NCBI GenBank assembly: GCA_028696285.1
Contig: JAQVHJ010000117.1
Coordinates: 1-7,173, forward strand
Direction: 5' to 3'
Length of the DNA stretch: 7,173 bases
Source of the DNA: a bacterium
GTDB lineage: Bacteria; AUK180; JAQVHJ01
The notes beneath the pieces were generated by a model that saw nothing but the letters and a program-made list of their open reading frames with translations, was not told the origin of the DNA and did no database searches. This document shows, one piece after another, positions 1-5,766 of the stretch (position 1 is the first letter of the stretch; the number at the start of each line of letters is the position of its first letter). The position numbers and the translations under genes are program-made.

Positions 1-600
1 ATCCGGGATTGCTGCGCAGTTAACTTCAATAAAATTCTTCTTCTTCCGGTTTGAATTGAAGTGAATTGCACGGGCAATGAGGTCCTTTCCTGATCCATTT
101 TCACCCTGAATAAAAATAGATGAGTCGCTCGGAGCAATCTTCTTTATCGTTTCATGTATCTCCTTTATTCCGGGAGATTCTCCTATTATCTTTATCTCTT
201 CTTGAATCGCTGTCTTTAAACTGCGGTTCTCATCTTTTAATTCAATGATATCAGTTAAATTCTTGATAAGTATTATGAGCTTGTTCTTTTCTATCGGTTT
301 CTCAAGAAAATCAAAAGCTCCTAACTTAATAGCATTAACCGCATCCTTAACATTACCATGCCCGGTAATAACGATTGTATTCGTATCAATATTCTCCGAT
401 TTGATCTTTTCAAGGATTTCAATTCCCTTAATATCAGGAAGCATCAGGTCTAAAAGTGTGATTTTATAATTCCCCGTCTTAATCTTCTTTAAGGCAGTAA
501 AACCTGAGGAGGCCTCATCTACTTCATACCCTTCATATTCAAGAATCATTCGGTAGGAATCACGAATCCCCTTCTCGTCGTCTACTATTAAAACTTTCAT
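1..600 (-). CDS. NtrC-family sigma-54-dependent response regulator, N-terminal part (3' end beyond window)
   Basis: This gene starts with ATG at 600 and stays open for 200 codons to the window edge, so only the receiver domain and the start of the AAA+ domain are visible. Residues 1-115 form a CheY-like receiver. The acidic pair D7-D8 follows MKVLIV, the likely phospho-acceptor is D51 in LLDLMLPD, T79 lies in VITGHG, and K101 lies in FLEKP. A short linker helix (about 108-135) leads to the AAA+ ATPase, which opens with IIGESPGIKEI (138-148). Its Walker A is GENGSGKD (166-173), followed by ARAIH and VNCAAIP (about 193-199). The GAFTGA loop, Walker B and HTH would lie left of the window. In this family, phosphorylation of the receiver drives oligomerisation and ATP-dependent opening of sigma-54 promoters. 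The start is 11 bp after the preceding stop, with CCGGAAG just upstream. The Walker A differs from the usual GESGTGKE at three positions but keeps the essential G, K and small residue. No classical histidine kinase is visible beside it. Confidence 0.93.
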   Translation of the reverse strand, partial: MKVLIVDDEKGIRDSYRMILEYEGYEVDEASSGFTALKKIKTGNYKITLLDLMLPDIKGIEILEKIKSENIDTNTIVITGHGNVKDAVNAIKLGAFDFLEKPIEKNKLIILIKNLTDIIELKDENRSLKTAIQEEIKIIGESPGIKEIHETIKKIAPSDSSIFIQGENGSGKDLIARAIHFNSNRKKKNFIEVNCAAIPD

Positions 601-611
601 AAATCTTCCGG

Positions 612-1406
612 TTAATAAATATTTTTTTCCATAATCAGGCGATTGCCGAGACCGGGAATATAATAATGTTTAACTTTATCTATGATCTGTTCAATTATAT
701 AGATACCCAGACCGCCGCTGTGACCGCCTCTGATATACTGATCAAGTTCTACGGGGAGTTCCTTCTCTGTCGGGTCAAATTCATCTCCGTTATCTGCTAT
801 TAAAATAGTAAACTTCGGATATTCATATTTTGCCTGGATGACCATGTGTTTTACATTACTTCCTTTGTAGGCATATTTCATAATATTCGCAGCAGCTTCA
901 TCTACAGCAAGTATCATAAGATTGGTATCGTCATCGGATAACTTAAGGTTACGCGTAACATCCTCTGTAAATTGACGTATTTTTGCTAAGTTCTCCAGAT
1001 TCCCGGATACGGCAATCTCCATGTTTAAATATTTAATCTTGTCTTCATCCTTCTGCTCTCTCGTCTCAAAGATTTGATCCATCGCCTGGTCAAATGTCTT
1101 GCACATTAAAAAAACATTTGAGTAATCGTATGTTTTAATTGTCTTGAATAAAGACTCATCAAATCTGGCAAAGATTAAAACTCCATGGTTCTTCTTTACT
1201 TTATTGTTGATTACAACTAAACCACGGAAAATTCCCCGGGGAATATTCTGTAATTTTGAACAATCAACAATAATCCACTTCTTCCCTGCTAAGATATCTT
1301 TGTCAATCTTATTCTCAAGCTCCTCAATATTCTTGTCATCCAATATCCCTTCCAAAGATATTACAACTATATCTTTGTGTAAGATCAGTAACTCTTGCGG
1401 ACTCAT
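612..1406 (-). CDS. STAS domain fused to RsbW/SpoIIAB-type serine-kinase ATPase (HATPase_c_2)
   Basis: A 264-aa soluble protein with two domains. Residues 1-115 look like a STAS (anti-sigma-factor antagonist) domain: VVISLEGILDD at 14-24, IIVDCSKL at 45-52, and GVLIFAR at 75-81. Residues 130-264 are a GHKL ATPase of the anti-sigma kinase type. The N box is LAVDEAAANIMKYAYKG (166-182, with E170 and N174), the G1 box is IADNGDEFDP (203-212), and the G2 region is GGHSGGLGIYII (227-238). There is no DHp/HisKA dimerisation helix and no transmembrane segment, so this is a cytoplasmic partner-switching-type protein, not a sensor histidine kinase. In RsbW/SpoIIAB systems the ATPase phosphorylates a Ser/Thr on a separate STAS protein. 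Here the two are one chain, and the usual DSSG-like phosphosite appears to be IPRGIF (55-60), with no Ser/Thr, so the STAS part may be a docking or regulatory domain. Start choice is supported by ACAGGGG about 8 nt upstream. It lies 19 bp after the SPOR gene and 11 bp before the response regulator. Confidence 0.9.
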   Translation of the reverse strand: MSPQELLILHKDIVVISLEGILDDKNIEELENKIDKDILAGKKWIIVDCSKLQNIPRGIFRGLVVINNKVKKNHGVLIFARFDESLFKTIKTYDYSNVFLMCKTFDQAMDQIFETREQKDEDKIKYLNMEIAVSGNLENLAKIRQFTEDVTRNLKLSDDDTNLMILAVDEAAANIMKYAYKGSNVKHMVIQAKYEYPKFTILIADNGDEFDPTEKELPVELDQYIRGGHSGGLGIYIIEQIIDKVKHYYIPGLGNRLIMEKNIY

Positions 1407-1425
1407 AGATTATTCCCCTGTGTTT

Positions 1426-4068
1426 TTATTTTTCCGGTACTTCAAAAACATAAGTATCATTCCATCCTTTCTCTTTCATAGATTTCAAAACAGCTGCTGC
1501 TTCTTCCTTCGTCATTAGATCATCTAATCTAACTCTAAAAACATGACCGAGATTCTTTAATTCTGCTTCTACTATATGAGCTTTATATCCGTCTTTCTCT
1601 AATTGTTTAACCTCATCATTCGCATAATCAACATTTTTATATGTTCCAACTTGAATTGTAAACCTCTTATCACCTATCGGTTCAGGCTGCGGCTGTGGTT
1701 CTGGCTGCGGCTGCGGTTCAGGCTGCGGCTGCGGTTCAGGCTGCGGCTGTGGTTCAGGCTGCGGCTGTGGTTCAGGCTGAGGCTGCGGTTCAGGCTGTGG
1801 CTGCGGTGGAATAGGCGCAGGTTTAGGTTTGTAAATTTTATCAAAAACAGGATATAAAGAATTATTTAAAAATCCAATGTTTGGCCTTAAGAAAAACAAA
1901 ACCAGTAAAATTATTAGAACTACTCCAACAAACATTGGTACAGCAAAAGATCTCTTTTTCTTTTTCGGTGTGTATTTTCCATCTGAGGTCTTCTTTTCAG
2001 ATTCAGGTTTCTTTTTCCCTCTTTTTTCCTTAAGCAAAGCTTTTGCTTTCGAAGGTTCTTCCTTTCTAACTTCTTTTTTTACTTCACTTACAGGTTCTTT
2101 CTTAATCTCATCAGGTTTAAAAACAGGTTTAGGTTTCTCGGTTTTCGGTTCTTCGGGTTTAAATGAAGGCTTCGATGTTTCAAAATCAGTAGTTTTCTTT
2201 TTCTCTTCTTTTGGTTTTTTCTGCTCTGTGATTTTTATTTCAGGTTCAGAAGTGACCCCGGTAACAGAATCTGAAAGATCATCTTCTTTAAAAGGTTCTT
2301 TCTTTTCGTCAGTACCGAATTTCTCTATTTCAAATTCAGGAAGAGGTTCATCCGCAGATATTTTTGGTTCTTCTTTTTTCAAGTCACTCTTTTTCGAAAT
2401 TTCAGTTGAAGAGGAATCTTCAAGAACAAATGTATCTTCTTTATCTTTGGGCTTCTCCTTTTTTCCTTCATTGTCAAAATCAAATGTTGGAATGGTCACT
2501 ATGTCTTCATCTTTTTCCGGAAGAGGTTCGGTCCCTTCAGAAACAGATTGTATCGGCTCTTCATTCACAGGGATTTCTACATTACCTGAAACAATTTCTG
2601 CAAAGTTAATCCCTTCTGAAACAGGCTTTTTCTTCTCTTCTTCCTGTAATTCAATATCCTTATCAGTAAATAACTCAAAGTTTTCCGAAACAGGTTCGTT
2701 ATCTTTTTCCGGTTCCTTCTTTTCAGAGACTGACTTTAATACTTCATCACGGAGATTCTTCGCTTGATCAGGCGTATACATTAATGTCTCTTCAAGAATA
2801 GGTATCGTGGGTTCTTCCTTTTTAATATCAACAGGAACTTCCGGCTTTTTCTCTTTCTTCGGTGGCTCATAAAAAATCGTTTCCTCAACCTTCTCATCTT
2901 TAGTGTGAGAAACAGGGATCGGAGGTTCTTTCTTTTCCTGGCTTTCCTTCTTTGTTTTTGAAGGCTCAAATGCAATCGTCTGTTCAATATCAGGTTCAGA
3001 CGGAGCTACAGTGCCTGACGGTTTATCTTCTTCTCCTAAATCATTAAATTCAAATCCTTCAAGAATCTTTTCTTCCTTTTTTGATTTAGGCGGTTCAAAT
3101 GCTATTGTCTGCTCAATATCAGGTTCAGACGGAGTTGATGCTGAAACAGGGGGCTTCTCTTCTTCTCCAAAATCATTGAATTCAAATCCTTCTAAAATCT
3201 CTTCTTTCTTCTTTGTCTTTGAAGGTTCTAACGCAATTGTCTGATCTATGTCAGGTTCAGTCGATTCAATCTTATCAAAATCAAATGAAATAGGTTCAGG
3301 TTCCTTTTTCGGAATTTTCTTTTCTGCAGGCTGATTCGGAACAGTCTCTTCACTTAAGCTGCCGCCAAAATTTTCTTCAGAAAAAATCTCATCAAGTTTT
3401 GAATCAATAAGATTTTCCTCAAATTTATCCCCTGTCGTTTCAGGCTGAATTATTTTTGGAGACGGGGGAGGGGAAACCTCTTCCAACGGTGTAACAGTGG
3501 GAGCCGGGGTTTCCGCAAAGGCATCTCCCTCAGAAAGCACATCATCAAGCATCGAATCAATTTCCATCGAATCTCCACCGCCTGATTTTTCTTCGGAAAG
3601 AATTCCCTTAATCTCATTATTCTTCCCTTCTCCTGATGCAGAAGGCTCAGTGTCATTTGACATTATTCCAATATAACTGTCATTGATTCCTTCAAATGCT
3701 AAATTCGCCAGCGGCGTATCTAAAACTAATTTCGTCATCTCAAGAGGATTCTCCTTCAACTGCTTCTCAATTTCATTCAAGTTCTTGAGATAGGCAATTA
3801 AGGTATTCATCTTGAACAACTTTTCTTTGCCGTCTTTCATCTTCATATAATTTATTTCTTCTGTTTCAAAATCAAATAAAGACAGAGTTAACAGGTAATC
3901 TTTAAATTCATTATTATCAATCCCTTTATCTTCACTAAGCTTTGACAACATTACTCCGTAGCGCTGCTTCTCTCTCTGAAACCCGTAAGGAAGCAAAGGA
4001 ACTTTCTTCGTTCCGGACATATTATGAAGATTGGTAATAATTTCTTTGGTGATATTTTCAAAATCCAT
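1426..4068 (-). CDS. Large bitopic membrane protein with charged motif-rich cytoplasmic region, Pro-rich spacer and C-terminal SPOR domain
   Basis: An 880-aa protein with a clear modular layout. Residues 1-135 are a probably helical N-terminal domain that I do not recognise. Residues 140-700 are very rich in E, K, P and S and probably disordered, with several repeated short motifs. KKKKR (702-706) precedes a single transmembrane helix at 708-727, and the positive-inside rule puts the long N-terminal part in the cytoplasm. After a short linker come seven PQPQPE hexapeptides (755-796), a TonB/TolA-like rigid spacer. Residues 802-880 match a SPOR domain: RFTIQVGTY at the first strand, a helix around 815-826, VFRVRL at 843-848, and EEAAAVLKSMKEKGW at 855-869. 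SPOR domains bind glycan strands stripped of stem peptides, typically at division sites, so the C-terminus should sit in the periplasm. SPOR proteins such as FtsN or DedD have short cytoplasmic tails, so a cytoplasmic region of about 700 residues is unusual. Start choice: TAAGGGACTAAC overlaps the upstream stop and ends at ATG. It is 9 bp after the 562-aa gene. Confidence 0.88.
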   Translation of the reverse strand: MDFENITKEIITNLHNMSGTKKVPLLPYGFQREKQRYGVMLSKLSEDKGIDNNEFKDYLLTLSLFDFETEEINYMKMKDGKEKLFKMNTLIAYLKNLNEIEKQLKENPLEMTKLVLDTPLANLAFEGINDSYIGIMSNDTEPSASGEGKNNEIKGILSEEKSGGGDSMEIDSMLDDVLSEGDAFAETPAPTVTPLEEVSPPPSPKIIQPETTGDKFEENLIDSKLDEIFSEENFGGSLSEETVPNQPAEKKIPKKEPEPISFDFDKIESTEPDIDQTIALEPSKTKKKEEILEGFEFNDFGEEEKPPVSASTPSEPDIEQTIAFEPPKSKKEEKILEGFEFNDLGEEDKPSGTVAPSEPDIEQTIAFEPSKTKKESQEKKEPPIPVSHTKDEKVEETIFYEPPKKEKKPEVPVDIKKEEPTIPILEETLMYTPDQAKNLRDEVLKSVSEKKEPEKDNEPVSENFELFTDKDIELQEEEKKKPVSEGINFAEIVSGNVEIPVNEEPIQSVSEGTEPLPEKDEDIVTIPTFDFDNEGKKEKPKDKEDTFVLEDSSSTEISKKSDLKKEEPKISADEPLPEFEIEKFGTDEKKEPFKEDDLSDSVTGVTSEPEIKITEQKKPKEEKKKTTDFETSKPSFKPEEPKTEKPKPVFKPDEIKKEPVSEVKKEVRKEEPSKAKALLKEKRGKKKPESEKKTSDGKYTPKKKKRSFAVPMFVGVVLIILLVLFFLRPNIGFLNNSLYPVFDKIYKPKPAPIPPQPQPEPQPQPEPQPQPEPQPQPEPQPQPEPQPQPEPQPQPEPIGDKRFTIQVGTYKNVDYANDEVKQLEKDGYKAHIVEAELKNLGHVFRVRLDDLMTKEEAAAVLKSMKEKGWNDTYVFEVPEK
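1681..1806 (-). repeat. Seven 18-bp in-frame tandem repeats encoding PQPQPE
   Basis: Seven consecutive 18-bp units, on the plus strand close to ttcaggctgcggctgtgg, fill exactly 126 bp inside the SPOR-protein gene. Units 4 and 5 are identical to unit 1. Unit 2 has ttctgg in place of ttcagg, unit 6 has ctgagg, unit 7 has ctgtgg, and other differences are C/T changes in the last codon. Each unit encodes one PQPQPE hexapeptide (residues 755-796). Repeats this pure and this GC-rich in an AT-rich gene are prone to slippage, and each gain or loss would change spacer length by six residues without a frameshift. Confidence 0.97.
2953..3258 (-). repeat. Direct repeats of about 130 bp encoding EPDI(D/E)QTIA...ILEGFEFND units
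   Basis: Two full copies and a third partial copy of a unit of about 43-44 residues lie in the cytoplasmic part of the SPOR protein (residues 271-314, 315-357 and 358-372). Each begins EPDI(D/E)QTIA(L/F)EP and is followed by a Lys-rich stretch. The two full copies then continue with ILEGFEFND(F/L)GEE(E/D)KP. DNA similarity between copies is plain, for example caatatcaggttcagacgg at both about 2976 and 3115, so they arose by local duplication. Weaker echoes follow at residues 394-402 (VEETIFYEP) and 425-433 (LEETLMYTP). Confidence 0.9.
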
Positions 4069-4077
4069 GTTAGTCCC

Positions 4078-5766
4078 TTACTTAAATGTTTTAGGGTTGA
4101 ATGTGATCATAAATACCTCATCTTCCTTATGAGAAAACACTTCTGGTGTTTGAAAACGAAGTTCAAAATTATTTATTTCTACCAGCTGTGACTTATAAGC
4201 AATGAAAGGAAACGTCTTTTCCTTCGGAGATAAAAGCTTGAACCCTGTAGGAGGTTCAATATTCACTGTAAAATAGAGATTGTTCTTCCTTGAATTATTT
4301 ATTATCTCACCTTTTATATAAAAGTTTTCTTTGGGTGAGATGTATATCTCCTCCGGAATTCCGATTACCTCAAGATTGTTGTAATAATCAGCCTGACGGT
4401 ACCTCTTCTCCATTAACTCCTTGTAATTCTTTAATTTATCAGAATATAGATTCTTAAGGTAATTCTTCTCTTTCTCCATATAATCAATTAAACTGTGAAT
4501 CTTCTGCTCTTCCTTCTCTGTCAGTATCCCTGCATCACTCTTCAACGAAAGGTAATTTATATAGTAATCTTTTTTCTTCTCAAATAAGATCTTGTATTTT
4601 GAAGGAGGAAGAAGGTTCGTGGAAATAATATCATCTATATTCTCTAAAATATTTTTGACATCTTCATTCAACCGGTCTAAACGGTTAAGGAAGATCTGAA
4701 GCTTTTGAACTTCAGAAGAAAATTTCGTTTTTAAAACCTTTATAAAATATTCCATAAGAAGCTTGTTCGCTTCCCAGATCTTCTTTTCCTTCGGAAGAAT
4801 ATCCTTCGTTCTAATATCCGTAAAAAACAGGTAACTGAACAATTCATTCCTGAACTCGTCAAACAGTACAGGATTCTTAGCCAGCTCCTCTTCCCATCTC
4901 AAACCATAAACAATAATGCCTTTAAATTTAAATATGTAATCAGATGAATTCATGGGAAGAACCTTCAGATTCAGATATTCTTCTGCAGTCTCTGAGTTAA
5001 ATCTCTCACCGGGTTCAAGATATAAGCCTTCAAGATTCCTCTCGTTTACAGTTATCCCGGGAAGTTCAAGCCGGATCTTTAAAGGATAGTCCGGTTTCTT
5101 GACCACCGGGAAAATATCAAACCAATCGGTCTCTTTTATTCTCTTCTCCCTGATTAAACAAATCACTTTGTATTGGTAGTTACTTAAATGCTTCAGGGTT
5201 ATATCAAGATCAAACAGAATCTTAACAATGTAGTTGATGGTTACCTCTTTCTCTAAGTACATTATCTCATCTTCGTTCTCATCTCTAACGATTATCCTTA
5301 CATTAAGATTCAGTTTGTCAATCTCCTGGTTCTCAAGCTCAACATAAAACTTGGAGACACTGTCCCTTTTATTTGTGTCAAAGACAGGCTTTGTATCCTT
5401 AATGAAAATATTATAATCGCTTCCGGCGGTAAAAAGGTTCTTGAAGATTATTCCGCTCTTCTTATCATCAGGGAGAAACCACTGAAGATATCCTCCGAAA
5501 TTAAAACGACGGGTTTCATTACTCGGATACTCAATCTCCCAGGCAACTGACTCCTCTTTATTGGGCTTGATCTCAAGACTCTTTTTATCTAAAGGTATTT
5601 TCAGCGTCTCTTTCTTTAAATTCGTTCCTACTAATGAAAAGTTCAATTCACAATTCTTCGGAGAGTCCGCACTGAGAATTAACTTGGAAAGTATTTTAAA
5701 TTTATCCCCGGGTAAAACATCCTTGCGAAGACTTTCAAGTGATTTAATGTCAATTCTTGAGTCCAT
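4078..5766 (-). CDS. Orphan 562-aa protein: beta-rich N-terminal region, central helical/coiled-coil region, Ig-like (NEW3-like) C-terminus
   Basis: I do not recognise this protein as a member of a named family. Residues 1-225 alternate short hydrophobic and charged runs typical of beta-sandwich domains; two such domains, about 15-125 and 130-220, are plausible. Residues 295-460 are strongly helical and charged, with likely coiled coil at 350-380 and 415-458 (YMEKEKNYLKNLYSDKLKNY is part of it). Residues 465-560 resemble an Ig-like or NEW3-type beta-sandwich: IYISPKENFYIKGEIINNS, then the PPTGFKLLSP turn at 505-514, then alternating strands to the end. There is no signal peptide and no transmembrane helix, so the protein should be cytoplasmic even though such folds are more often extracellular. 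Its ATG lies inside the lysC 3' end in another frame (17-bp overlap), suggesting translational coupling. The SPOR-protein gene starts 9 bp after its stop. A structural or scaffold partner of the neighbouring membrane protein is a guess from context only. Confidence 0.85.
   Translation of the reverse strand: MDSRIDIKSLESLRKDVLPGDKFKILSKLILSADSPKNCELNFSLVGTNLKKETLKIPLDKKSLEIKPNKEESVAWEIEYPSNETRRFNFGGYLQWFLPDDKKSGIIFKNLFTAGSDYNIFIKDTKPVFDTNKRDSVSKFYVELENQEIDKLNLNVRIIVRDENEDEIMYLEKEVTINYIVKILFDLDITLKHLSNYQYKVICLIREKRIKETDWFDIFPVVKKPDYPLKIRLELPGITVNERNLEGLYLEPGERFNSETAEEYLNLKVLPMNSSDYIFKFKGIIVYGLRWEEELAKNPVLFDEFRNELFSYLFFTDIRTKDILPKEKKIWEANKLLMEYFIKVLKTKFSSEVQKLQIFLNRLDRLNEDVKNILENIDDIISTNLLPPSKYKILFEKKKDYYINYLSLKSDAGILTEKEEQKIHSLIDYMEKEKNYLKNLYSDKLKNYKELMEKRYRQADYYNNLEVIGIPEEIYISPKENFYIKGEIINNSRKNNLYFTVNIEPPTGFKLLSPKEKTFPFIAYKSQLVEINNFELRFQTPEVFSHKEDEVFMITFNPKTFK

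Noticed and set aside
245..469. A 74-codon plus-strand frame opposite the response regulator
   Set aside because: It lies wholly antisense to a well-supported receiver domain with intact phosphorylation residues and has no independent signal.
1603..1857. A plus-strand frame with Arg-Leu/Phe/Trp repeats
   Set aside because: It is the mirror of the PQPQPE tandem repeat and the SPOR region; the repeat alone explains its length.
1877..2767. A 296-codon plus-strand open frame rich in Ser and Phe
   Set aside because: It is antisense to the E/K/P/S-rich linker of the SPOR protein; such codon composition rarely gives stops in the opposite frame. The translation is low-complexity S/F with no domain, and no convincing promoter or Shine-Dalgarno precedes it.
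3003..3016. A GGCAC sequence on the minus strand as a sigma-54 promoter
   Set aside because: The required GC at the -12 position and proper spacing are absent, and it lies inside coding sequence.
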